From contig VXRE01000035.1 of assembly GCA_009838635.1 (NCBI GenBank), positions 1,065 through 51,466 on the forward strand: DNA of 50,402 bases. Reading direction: 5' to 3'. Shown piece by piece: positions 1-8,739 of this stretch. The stretch's first letter is position 1; the number at the start of each line of letters is the position of its first letter. A program made the position numbers and the translations under genes. The notes beneath the pieces are model-generated. The model was not told the DNA's origin. It saw only the letters and a list, made by a program, of their open reading frames with translations, and did no database searches. The DNA is from Acidimicrobiia bacterium. GTDB taxonomy: Bacteria > Actinomycetota > Acidimicrobiia > Spongiisociales > Spongiisociaceae.

Positions 1-2048
1 CTTCGGCTGAGCAGGCGGTGGCGAGTGCGTTGGCGCAGCTTTCGAGCGCGGAGGAGGCTTTGGCGGGTCTTTCGGAGCCGCCTGGTGTGGGTGATGTGGC
101 TTCGGCTGAGCAGGCGGTGGCGAGTGCGTTGGCGCAGCTTTCGAGCGCGGAGGAAGCGCTGGGGGACCTGCTGGCCGATCCGACCGAAATCGAGACCGCC
201 TCCGCTCGATCGGCGGTGGCACAGGCGCAGGCCCAACTGTTGAGCGCGGTCAGCCATGCGAACGACTCCTGGGTGGCCCTGGGCGAGGCCTGGGACGAGT
301 ACTGCGACGAGTACGGCGCCTATAACGTCGCCGCGGTGACCTGTGCGGGGACCCTGCCTCTCGAGGGCGACGAGGTCGTGGATCCGCTCTCGGACGAGGA
401 GGTGGAGGCTCTGCACGAGACGCTCGAGGGTCGTTCGACGAACTACCAGCAGCTCGCCAACGCCCTCATAGACGGCAACCTCGAGTTCATCCTCGCCGAG
501 GCTGCGCGGCAGACCGCGGTGACGAGCCTTGCCACATCCGAGGATCGACTGGCCGACCTCCTCGTACCGGCCTCCGAAGAAGACTTGCGCCAGGCGGAGT
601 TGGCGGTGGACGCCGCCCGAGCGAGCCACACCGCAGCCGTCGCCCGCCTAGAGGCGCTCCGGGAGGAGCCCACATCCCAGGACCTATACCAGGCGGAACA
701 AGCGGTGAACGCCGCCCGCGCCAACCACACCGCAGCCGTCGCCCGGCTCGATCAACTCCGGGGCGACCCTACGGCCGAGGATTTCTACCAGGCTCGACAG
801 GCCGTGGACGCCGCCCGCGCGAGCCACACCGCGGCCGCTGCTCGCCTTGAGGAACTACGAACGCCGGCCGACGAGAGCGACTACCAGCAGGCTCAAGCCT
901 CGCTGGACGCCGCGCTGGCGAGCCTGGCCACCGCCCAGGCACGTCACGACGAGCTTCTGGCGGGCGCCACCGCCAACGCCATCGCTCAACAGGAGGAGAA
1001 CGTGCGGCTCGCCGAGATATCGCTGGAGGAGGCTCGCTCCGCCCTGGCCGATCTGTCGGTGGTGGCCCCCTTCGACGGAACCGTAGAGGCGGTGAACGTC
1101 CACCCGGGCGACCGGGTGACCCAGAGCGTCGTCGCTTTCTCGATGAGCACGCCGGACCGGATGATGATCGCCCTGGCTGTTTCCGAAGCTGATCTGCTGG
1201 CGCTCGAGGTGGGGCAGGCCGGCTTTGCCTCCTTCGATGGAGTGGAGGGCGTCCAGTACCCGGCGCGGATCGTTTCGATCAGCCGCCTGCCCGACACCGC
1301 CCAGGGTGTGGTGACCTACGGGGTGGAGGCGCGGATCCTCACCGGCGCCGAGACCGTCGAGGTGGCGAGCCAACTGGCGGTCATCGCCGGCCAGGGGGTC
1401 GTTCCCGGAGTCGCCGGACTTCCTGAGTCTGTGACCGGCGCTGGAGATGGCGGGGTCGGGGCCGGCTTCGGTGGGGGCAGGCCGGATGGGCCGCTTGCCG
1501 GGATGGAGTTACCCGAAGGCGTGACCATCCAGGACGTTGTGCAGGCGGTGGTCAACGGTGAGCCCCCTCCTGAGGGGGTGAGCTTGCCCGAGGGCTTCGA
1601 GATCCCCCTGCAGGAGCGCGAGCGTCTTGCGGCCGGTGGGTTGCGACCACTCGGTCGGCAGGGCCAGGCCGGGACGGCCTGGGACGGCAGCCGCGTGCTT
1701 CCAGCGCCCGGAATGAGCGCCACCGTCACCATCCTCACCGAGGTGCGGGAGGAGTCGGTGCTCGTTCCCGTTTCCGCCGTGCGCCAACTCGACGGCGAGT
1801 GGTTCGTGACCGTTCCGGCGGCTGGCGCCGGCGCCGGAACCGGTTTTCAGCGCGTCACGGTCGGAGTAGGCGAGTCCGACGGGGTGAACGTGGAGATCAC
1901 GAGCGGTCTTGAGAACGGCGCCGTGCTGCTCATCGGGGCCGACAGCGTCGGCATCGCTTACCGCACCATCCAGCAGCAGGACTCGCAGCCGGGGCTCGGA
2001 TTCGTCCCGGGTGGCACGCCCGGCGGCTTCGGCGGAGGCGGACGGTGA
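1..2048 (+). CDS. Efflux RND/MacA-type periplasmic adaptor (HlyD family) with long coiled-coil hairpin; 5' end outside the window
   Basis: Open frame from base 3 with no stop upstream of the called GTG; coiled-coil heptads, then a lipoyl/beta-barrel segment (SVVAPFDGTVEAVNVHPGDRV); followed by MacB-like genes. Confidence 0.85.
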   Translation, partial: SAEQAVASALAQLSSAEEALAGLSEPPGVGDVASAEQAVASALAQLSSAEEALGDLLADPTEIETASARSAVAQAQAQLLSAVSHANDSWVALGEAWDEYCDEYGAYNVAAVTCAGTLPLEGDEVVDPLSDEEVEALHETLEGRSTNYQQLANALIDGNLEFILAEAARQTAVTSLATSEDRLADLLVPASEEDLRQAELAVDAARASHTAAVARLEALREEPTSQDLYQAEQAVNAARANHTAAVARLDQLRGDPTAEDFYQARQAVDAARASHTAAAARLEELRTPADESDYQQAQASLDAALASLATAQARHDELLAGATANAIAQQEENVRLAEISLEEARSALADLSVVAPFDGTVEAVNVHPGDRVTQSVVAFSMSTPDRMMIALAVSEADLLALEVGQAGFASFDGVEGVQYPARIVSISRLPDTAQGVVTYGVEARILTGAETVEVASQLAVIAGQGVVPGVAGLPESVTGAGDGGVGAGFGGGRPDGPLAGMELPEGVTIQDVVQAVVNGEPPPEGVSLPEGFEIPLQERERLAAGGLRPLGRQGQAGTAWDGSRVLPAPGMSATVTILTEVREESVLVPVSAVRQLDGEWFVTVPAAGAGAGTGFQRVTVGVGESDGVNVEITSGLENGAVLLIGADSVGIAYRTIQQQDSQPGLGFVPGGTPGGFGGGGR

Positions 2049-2761
2049 TCATTCTGCGCGATGTGACCCGCGTGTATGCCACCGGAGGCATGGCGGTGCG
2101 GGCTTTGGCGGGTGTCAACCTCGAAATCGACCGCGGGGAGTTCGTCGCCGTCATGGGTCGGTCCGGCTCGGGCAAGAGCACTTTGATGAACATCATCGGC
2201 CTGCTGGACCGGCCCACGACCGGCGAGTATCTTCTCGCCGGGCGCGATGTGGAGCGGTTCACCGAGGACGTCCGATCTCGCCTGCGCGGCGCCGCCTTCG
2301 GGTTCGTATTCCAGTCCTACAACCTGCTCCCGCGCATGACAGCCCTCGAGCAGGTCGAGTTGCCGTTGATCTACCAGCGTGCCCAGGATCGCAGGCGGCG
2401 GGCCGCCGAGGCGCTCGTGCGAGTAGGTATGCAACACCGGATCGCGCACCTGCCCAACGAACTCTCCGGGGGCGAGCAGCAGCGCGTGGCGATCGCCCGA
2501 TCTCTAGCCGTGAACCCACTCATGCTGCTGGCCGACGAACCGACCGGTGCCCTCGACACGGCGACCGGTGGGGAAATCATGCGACTGTTCACCGAGTTGG
2601 TCGAAGAGCGGGGCGTAGCCGTCGTGCTGGTGACGCACGAGACCGAGGTGGCTACGTACGCCCGGCGGACCATCCGTATGCGCGACGGGAAGATAATCGA
2701 GGACAGCGGCAAGAGCGGGGGGCCGCCGGCCCGGGCTCCGGCAGGGGCGTCCGGGCATTGA
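2045..2761 (+). CDS. ABC transporter ATP-binding protein, MacB/LolD type
   Basis: Walker A GRSGSGKST, signature LSGGEQQR, Walker B LLADEP; overlaps the upstream stop. Confidence 0.93.
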   Translation: MIILRDVTRVYATGGMAVRALAGVNLEIDRGEFVAVMGRSGSGKSTLMNIIGLLDRPTTGEYLLAGRDVERFTEDVRSRLRGAAFGFVFQSYNLLPRMTALEQVELPLIYQRAQDRRRRAAEALVRVGMQHRIAHLPNELSGGEQQRVAIARSLAVNPLMLLADEPTGALDTATGGEIMRLFTELVEERGVAVVLVTHETEVATYARRTIRMRDGKIIEDSGKSGGPPARAPAGASGH

Positions 2762-4014
2762 GCCTGATAGACGCCTTCCGCGTCACCCTGCGAGCCATCT
2801 TCGCCAACCGGCTGCGCAGTGTGCTGACCTCGCTCGGGGTGGTCATCGGGGTCAGCTCGGTCATCGCGCTGGTGGCGGTGGCGCAGGGTACGCAGCAGGG
2901 TGTCACCGACCGCATCCGCGGCCTCGGCACGGGCCTGATCTTCGTAGAGTCGAGCGCAGCCGCCACCACCTCGCAAACCGGCGGGCCTGCCGGGCTCGTT
3001 CAGTCGACGCTGGTTGCCAGTGACGCCGCCGCTATCGCGGCCGACGCCATTCCGGGCGTCATCGCGGTCGCGGCCCACGCCGCGGTCGACACGCAGCTGG
3101 TCGCAGGAGCGAACAACGTGGGGGCCACGGTGGTCTCCACATCAAGCGAGTACGGCGAGGTGCGCGACCTGGACGTCCGTTCGGGCTCGTTCATCACTCC
3201 TGCGCATGACGAGGAAGGTTCGATGGTGGCCGTGCTGGGAGCGCGGGCCGCGGAGACGCTGTACCCCGGCGCGGACCCGGTAGGACAACAGGTGCGGCTC
3301 TCCTTCGCAGGTGGCCGTCTCACGCTCGCCTTCGTGGTGGTCGGGGTCCTCGAGGAACAGGGCGGCGCGGGCGAGGCTGACGACCAGGCTTTCATACCGC
3401 TCACGAGCATCGCCAACCGCCTGCGTTTCCTGTACACGCCGGCCGGGGACCTACGGGTCACCCAGATCGACGTCCGGGCCGCCGATGGCGTCGACGAGGA
3501 CCGTGTCAAGGAGGAGATAAGCGAGCTGCTGCTCTTCCGCCACGAGACCACCGAGCCGGACTTCGTGATCCAGAGCCAGGACGATCTGATCAGCGCGGCG
3601 ACCGAGGTCAGCAACACGCTCTCGATCCTGCTGGGAAGCATCGCCGGCATCTCCTTGCTGGTCGGCGGGATCGGGGTGATGAACATCATGCTCGTCTCGG
3701 TCGCCGAGCGCGCTCGCGAGATCGGCATCCGCCGCGCGGTGGGCGCCACGTCGCGCGACATCGTGACGCAGTTCGTGACCGAGGCGCTGACATTGAGCCT
3801 GTTCGGTGGCGTGGTCGGCATCGCCCTCGGGACCGGAGCTTCGTTGGCCGTCGACGGCCGGGCAGTGGGCGGGCAGGAGTTGGCGGTGCTGATTCAGCCG
3901 TGGAGCATCGCGGCGGCCTTCCTGGTGGCGGCCGGCGTGGGCTTGGCCGCCGGAAGCTATCCGGCCTACCGCGCCGCCACCATCGATCCCATAGCCGCGC
4001 TCCGGAACGAGTAG
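2758..4014 (+). CDS. ABC transporter permease, MacB/FtsX family (TTG start proposed)
   Basis: SLIDAFRVTLRAIFANRLRSVLTSLGVVIGV N-terminus, C-terminal GGIGVMNIMLVSVAERAREIGIRRAVGA; TTG at 2758 overlaps the ATPase stop. Confidence 0.9.
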   Translation: MSLIDAFRVTLRAIFANRLRSVLTSLGVVIGVSSVIALVAVAQGTQQGVTDRIRGLGTGLIFVESSAAATTSQTGGPAGLVQSTLVASDAAAIAADAIPGVIAVAAHAAVDTQLVAGANNVGATVVSTSSEYGEVRDLDVRSGSFITPAHDEEGSMVAVLGARAAETLYPGADPVGQQVRLSFAGGRLTLAFVVVGVLEEQGGAGEADDQAFIPLTSIANRLRFLYTPAGDLRVTQIDVRAADGVDEDRVKEEISELLLFRHETTEPDFVIQSQDDLISAATEVSNTLSILLGSIAGISLLVGGIGVMNIMLVSVAERAREIGIRRAVGATSRDIVTQFVTEALTLSLFGGVVGIALGTGASLAVDGRAVGGQELAVLIQPWSIAAAFLVAAGVGLAAGSYPAYRAATIDPIAALRNE

Positions 4015-4042
4015 GCCGGGCGAGTCCCGGGAGAACCGGCTG

Positions 4043-4408
4043 TCAATCCAGCAAGGGTTCCAGTTTGTCGAGCAGCCCACGTACCTCCGCCAACCCACCT
4101 GCCACGTAGTCCGCGCTACCCCAGTTTTCGTAGAAGTTCTGGTGAAGGGCGTTGGCAGACCTGAACCGGTCACGGATTCCTTCGTCGCCGGTTTCGCGCA
4201 CCAGCCGGTCGATCACGCCGTAGAGAGAGGCGTGGCTGTCATGGCTCCATCCGCGGCTGGAGGCGACGGCCTTGATCATCTGCGCGGCCGCACCCCATCC
4301 CTTCTCCGATGCCTGGCGGGAGTCTCCCTGGGCCAACTCCTCGAAGCCTTGGGTCAGCAGGTGCCGGGCCGCGTCCTGGTAGGTCAATGTTGTCATCGCA
4401 CTCTCCAT
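4043..4408 (-). CDS. PaREP1-like HEPN-domain protein
   Basis: QASEKGWGAAAQMIKAVASSRGW and RSANALHQNFYENW resemble the PaREP1/HEPN family; ORF can extend to 4450 but a TATAAT box precedes the ATG at 4408. Confidence 0.6.
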   Translation of the reverse strand: MESAMTTLTYQDAARHLLTQGFEELAQGDSRQASEKGWGAAAQMIKAVASSRGWSHDSHASLYGVIDRLVRETGDEGIRDRFRSANALHQNFYENWGSADYVAGGLAEVRGLLDKLEPLLD

Positions 4409-4415
4409 GTCGCGA

Positions 4416-4421
4416 ATTATA
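4416..4421 (-). promoter_or_regulatory. -10 box TATAAT, 7 nt upstream of ATG 4408 (possible leaderless transcript)
   Basis: Minus strand reads TATAAT-TCGCGAC-ATG. Confidence 0.45.
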
Positions 4422-4504
4422 ACGTTGTCCTCCGTTGTCGATAGTAGCATATGGTGTCAGCTACCGGGTGATGCGAGCGCGGGCGGGCGTGTTCACCAAC
4501 CCTG

Positions 4505-5419
4505 CTAGCCGGCGATGGACATCACCAGGCCGACCGCCACCAGCCCTACACCCGTCCACTGCAGGTGGTGTAGGCGTTCGTGGAAGAAGATGACCCCGCC
4601 GATCACCGCGATAACCCGGCCGCTCTGGGAGAGCAACCCGATCAGCCAGGCCGGCGCGTAGGCCAGACCGTACCCGAAGGTCACGAAGGAGATGGCGTCG
4701 ATCACCCCGACCAGGACCAGCAGCCATCCGTTGCGCCAGGTGATCTTCGATTGCCTCTTGTCCCAGTCCTCCAGGCGAGACTCTTTCCCTTCGCGGTTCC
4801 TGTTCTGGGTAATCCGGGCGATGATCACGAACACCAGGGCGACGTACGCGACCGTGTAGAACCGCTGGGTGATGATGGTCCAGTTGGAGTCGAGGCCGTC
4901 CCGGATGGGAATCTTCAGCCCGGCATTGGAGAGCGATCCCACCAGCACCGCGATCATGGCGAAGACCGGGCCCCACGTGACCAGGCGGATCTTGGTGCCC
5001 TTCTCGATGACGAGCGAGGCCAGGACGGCACCTGCCGCGGCGATGGGGATGCCGATCCACTGCACGGCGGTGGGCCTCTCCGCGAGCAGCCAGTAGGAAT
5101 AGAGCACGGTGATCGCGCCCGACAGGGCGCTGATGGGGCTCACCACCGAGACCGGACCGAGCCGCAGGGCCATGTAGCTTCCCAGGAACGAGGTGGCTGC
5201 GGCCGCCCCCAGCAGGCCCAGCAGGATGACCTGGTCCCTCGTTATCTGGTCGGGCACGCCGATCGCCACCGCCCAGGCGATCATTACCACGAAGGCGATG
5301 GTCAGGGTGACGGTGGTGGAGCGGAGCACCCCGAAGCGACGGGCCACGACCGCCGTGAGCAGGTTGTTGACACCCAGCGTGACCGCCGTGATCAGCCCGA
5401 AGACGGTCCCGATCAGCAT
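4505..5419 (-). CDS. DMT-superfamily (EamA) transporter
   Basis: About 10 hydrophobic segments in two halves; WTGVGLVAVGLVMSIAG C-terminus. Confidence 0.85.
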   Translation of the reverse strand: MLIGTVFGLITAVTLGVNNLLTAVVARRFGVLRSTTVTLTIAFVVMIAWAVAIGVPDQITRDQVILLGLLGAAAATSFLGSYMALRLGPVSVVSPISALSGAITVLYSYWLLAERPTAVQWIGIPIAAAGAVLASLVIEKGTKIRLVTWGPVFAMIAVLVGSLSNAGLKIPIRDGLDSNWTIITQRFYTVAYVALVFVIIARITQNRNREGKESRLEDWDKRQSKITWRNGWLLVLVGVIDAISFVTFGYGLAYAPAWLIGLLSQSGRVIAVIGGVIFFHERLHHLQWTGVGLVAVGLVMSIAG

Positions 5420-5473
5420 GATCCATGTCCTGACGGGGTCACTGCCGTGGACTGAGCCGGTTGTCGATTCGGA

Positions 5474-6691
5474 CTATTCGTGGAGTTGGTCTCCGGCGCG
5501 ACCGGCAGCGCCCGCGGCTCCCGCCACCTTGGAGATGTCCGTCGTGCCGCTGACTCGTTGCGGCATCCAGCTGACCATCCGGTTGAACATCTGGTTGAGC
5601 AGGTAGAAGGTCAGCAAGGAGTAGAAGGCGACCACGATGGCCACGATCACCAGGCGGGCTGTGTTGGTTTCCTGAACCGCCGCGGCGGCCATGAAGCCCA
5701 GCCCGGTCGGGAAGCCCAGGAACTCGGCGGCGATCGTCAGCGACCACCCGAGCCCACCGGCCAGCAAGAGCGCGGTGCGTAGTTCCGGCATGGCGCCCGG
5801 AACCACCACTTTGAAATAGGTGCGCAGCCGCGACGCGCCCAGCGTGCGGGCGCTCTCGATATACCTGTCGGGCACGTTGGCCACTGCGTTCATGGTCGCC
5901 ACCACCAGCATCACCCACACGCCGAAGCCGATGAAGAGCGTGGTAGCGCGTAGGTCAACTCCGAGGGCGAACTGCATCCAGGGGATGGCTGCCAGCAGCG
6001 GGATCATTCTCAGGAAGTTGAACGGCGCCCACGAGATCTGGCGCAGGGCGGACCAGTAGGGGAGGGCGAGACCGGTGGCCAGGCCGGCGATCAACCCGAC
6101 ACCCAGGCCAGCTACCAGTCGGGACAGGGTCATGAAGGAATGGAAACCCAGCGCCAGGAACACAGCCGTCCAGGTCCTCGATTCAGCACCCTCTATGGCG
6201 GGGAACGGCGCCAACTCTCCGAACTGCAGGGTCAGTCCGGCAAAGCTGAACCCTCCGAACAAGTCCCAGTTGCCGGACAATCTGTAGAGGGCGTTGTAGA
6301 TGATGTAGTCGAATCCTGGGACGAGCGGATGTTCAAGAGTCCCCTTGGGTGCGATGTACGACACGATCTGCCAGCCCACCAGCAGTACCGCCCAGGTGAT
6401 GAAGAAAAGCGGATTGTTCTTCACAGCGTTCAAGATGCGCTCGGGCAGACGGACAATGCCCTTCCCGATCCTGATGACCGCTGCGACCGACCTTCGGTAT
6501 CGGAAGACGAATGTGTAGGCCCACCACAAGACAACCCAGAAGGAGATGAATTGCCAGGTGAGATGGAGTGTGCCCTCTTCGAACTGCCAGTCTCCAAGCG
6601 ACGAGAAGGCGAGGACGACCAGACCTGAGCCGAAGATCCAGGCGGCCCATCCGACCCAGAATAGGATCCTCAAGAGTCTGGTGAGGCTCAA
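5474..6691 (-). CDS. ABC importer permease, NitT/TauT (SsuC-like)
   Basis: EAA-loop region ARTLGASRLRTYFKVVVPGAMPELRTALLLAGGLGWSLTIAAE. Confidence 0.88.
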   Translation of the reverse strand: MSLTRLLRILFWVGWAAWIFGSGLVVLAFSSLGDWQFEEGTLHLTWQFISFWVVLWWAYTFVFRYRRSVAAVIRIGKGIVRLPERILNAVKNNPLFFITWAVLLVGWQIVSYIAPKGTLEHPLVPGFDYIIYNALYRLSGNWDLFGGFSFAGLTLQFGELAPFPAIEGAESRTWTAVFLALGFHSFMTLSRLVAGLGVGLIAGLATGLALPYWSALRQISWAPFNFLRMIPLLAAIPWMQFALGVDLRATTLFIGFGVWVMLVVATMNAVANVPDRYIESARTLGASRLRTYFKVVVPGAMPELRTALLLAGGLGWSLTIAAEFLGFPTGLGFMAAAAVQETNTARLVIVAIVVAFYSLLTFYLLNQMFNRMVSWMPQRVSGTTDISKVAGAAGAAGRAGDQLHE

Positions 6692-7464
6692 ACCTGGGTC
6701 GCTTCCTCTTCGGTGATTCCCAGGTGGGCCAGGATCGTCTTGGTGATATCCACCGCGCCGGCACTGGCTCGCACATCTTCATCACGGGGGCGGGGCAGGT
6801 CGACCGGGATGTCATCGACCAGTTTTCCTTCGGCCAGGAGGATCACGCGGTCGGCCAGGATCAATGCCTCCTCGATGTCGTGGGTCACGAAGAAGATGGT
6901 CTTCTGGGTCTCTTCCCACAGGTCGAGGAGCACGTCATGGAGATTGCGGCGGGTGAAGTAGTCGAGGGATCCGAAGGGTTCGTCCATGAGGATCACATCG
7001 GAGCCGACCGCCATGGCTGCCGCCAGCGCCACCCGCTTGCGCATACCTCCGGACAGTTCCCGGGGCCACGAGTCGGCGAAGTCGGTCAGCCCCACCGCGT
7101 CCAACCAGTGGGCGGTTGTGGACTTTCGTTCCTCGTCGTCCACCTTGAGGGCGCGGAGGCCGAACTCGACGTTATCGCGGACGTGAAGCCAGGGAAAGAC
7201 GGTGTCCTGCTGGAACACCATCGCCCGGTCGGCGCCGGGCCCTTCGACAACTTCCTCACCCAGCCTTATCTGACCGGCGGTCGGCGGCTGAAGTCCGGCC
7301 AGAACCCGCAGCAGGGTGGTCTTCCCGTGCCCGGATCGCCCGACCACGCACACGAATTCGCCCGGTTGGACCTCGAAGTTGACATCGTGGAGGGCGTTGA
7401 CCAGTTGGCCGGACCGGTGCTCGAACACGCACCATAGGCCCTCGAAGCTAACGACTCTTGACAT
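6688..7464 (-). CDS. ABC importer ATP-binding protein, NitT/TauT
   Basis: GRSGHGKTT, LSGGMRKRVALA, VILMDEPFGSLD; start set at ATG 7464 (MSRVVSFEG). Confidence 0.92.
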   Translation of the reverse strand: MSRVVSFEGLWCVFEHRSGQLVNALHDVNFEVQPGEFVCVVGRSGHGKTTLLRVLAGLQPPTAGQIRLGEEVVEGPGADRAMVFQQDTVFPWLHVRDNVEFGLRALKVDDEERKSTTAHWLDAVGLTDFADSWPRELSGGMRKRVALAAAMAVGSDVILMDEPFGSLDYFTRRNLHDVLLDLWEETQKTIFFVTHDIEEALILADRVILLAEGKLVDDIPVDLPRPRDEDVRASAGAVDITKTILAHLGITEEEATQV

Positions 7465-7480
7465 AGCTGTTCCTCCTTGT

Positions 7481-8569
7481 CTACAGCCCAAGTCGGCGGC
7501 CGGCCTCGGACCACCTGGTCAGGTAACGGATGATCACCAGCAGCAATGCATCGACCACTACCGCAAGAACTCCGTAGAAGGTGATCAACGCCACGAGCGC
7601 CGATGGGGCTTGGAGTTGGCCGATCAGGAACCTCCAGATGTCGATCAGGTGCCCTCCGCCGACCTGTATTCCGAGCACCTCGACCAGGACACCCAGACCC
7701 CAGGCACCTGCCAGTGCTATGCGGAATCCCCCCGCGATCTCTGGAACTGTGCCGGGCAGGTAGACCCAGCGGAATATCGAGCGGGGTGTTCCGCCCAGGG
7801 TCAGGGCCGACTCCACGATCCCGACAGGGATGTTCTCGGCGGCCCGCCGGCTGAAGAAGTACATGAGCAGCGTCGTGTAGAAGGTGACCAGGCCGATGGT
7901 GGTCATGATCGGCACCTCTACACCGAACCAGATGACGAAGAACGGTGCGGCGATGAAGATGGGGGCGGTTCCGAAGAAGGAGGCGATCGGCGTGAACACC
8001 TGGGCGACCTTCGGGAACACGAGGCTGGACAGGCCGATCGCGAGACCGGCGATGGTGCCGAACGCAGCGCCGAGCAGGATCCGGATGATCGTCACGACCA
8101 GGTGAATGCCGTAGCCATAGCAATAGTCGGGTAGCTGGCCGATCGGAACCGGCAGAGGGCCACCGGTTAGGGCAGCGGTGTCAGATGTGTACTTCCATCC
8201 CATCAGGCTCGAGGCGACTTGCCTGAAAGGATTGTTGACGTTTGCCGGGTGAAGATCGGGGCAGGCGTGGACGAACTTGATCCTCATGTCCTGGCTGGTT
8301 CCGAGGTTGCTCCAGAAGTGGGCTATGGCGCCTTCCTCCCGGAACAGTCCCCACACCCCCTGGAGTATGTCCTGGAAGGGACCCACCGCGCCGAATGGCG
8401 GAGGGATGTCGTAGTGCCAAGGAGATGCCTCGAGGGAGAGCAATACCCAAGCAACGAAAAAAAGTGTTATCCCTATCGCAATGTAGACGATGCTGGCAAT
8501 TCTGCGCCGTCTCTTGTCTCGTTGTGCCTTGGCTCTCACATCGAGAACGTCTGTGGAGGTCATCGTCAC
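7481..8569 (-). CDS. ABC importer permease, NitT/TauT
   Basis: ESALTLGGTPRSIFRWVYLPGTVPEIAGGFRIALAGAWG. Confidence 0.88.
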   Translation of the reverse strand: MTMTSTDVLDVRAKAQRDKRRRRIASIVYIAIGITLFFVAWVLLSLEASPWHYDIPPPFGAVGPFQDILQGVWGLFREEGAIAHFWSNLGTSQDMRIKFVHACPDLHPANVNNPFRQVASSLMGWKYTSDTAALTGGPLPVPIGQLPDYCYGYGIHLVVTIIRILLGAAFGTIAGLAIGLSSLVFPKVAQVFTPIASFFGTAPIFIAAPFFVIWFGVEVPIMTTIGLVTFYTTLLMYFFSRRAAENIPVGIVESALTLGGTPRSIFRWVYLPGTVPEIAGGFRIALAGAWGLGVLVEVLGIQVGGGHLIDIWRFLIGQLQAPSALVALITFYGVLAVVVDALLLVIIRYLTRWSEAGRRLGL

Positions 8570-8652
8570 TGGATCTCAAGCCCCTTTACGTAGTGGCGAC
8601 TGACGGAGCGTTCTTGGGAGGGTGATCTGGTTGGTCTCTAGTCCACAAGCCA

Positions 8653-8684
8653 ACGCGGGGCCGGATGGCGATCCGACCCCGCGT
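8653..8684 (-). other. Intercistronic stem-loop (14-bp arms, 4-nt loop) between SBP and permease
   Basis: acgcggggccggat-ggcg-atccgaccccgcgt, one G/T mismatch. Confidence 0.7.
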
Positions 8685-8695
8685 CGGTCCTTCTC

Positions 8696-8716
8696 ACTTG
8701 CCTGCACCAGGCAAGT
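8696..8716 (-). other. Second intercistronic stem-loop (perfect 9-bp arms, 3-nt loop)
   Basis: acttgcctg-cac-caggcaagt just 3' of the SBP stop. Confidence 0.7.
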
Positions 8717-8739
8717 CACGTTGTCTTCGGCGGATGAGA

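Noticed and set aside
1909-4014. 701-aa ORF suggesting an ATPase-permease fusion
   Set aside because: The N-terminal part is out of frame with the real ATPase (2045-2761) and is Arg/Pro-rich junk; the permease begins about 2758.
6140-6628. Long plus-strand ORFs inside the NitT/TauT operon
   Set aside because: Complementary-strand shadow ORFs of genes with clear ABC motifs; common in high-GC genomes.
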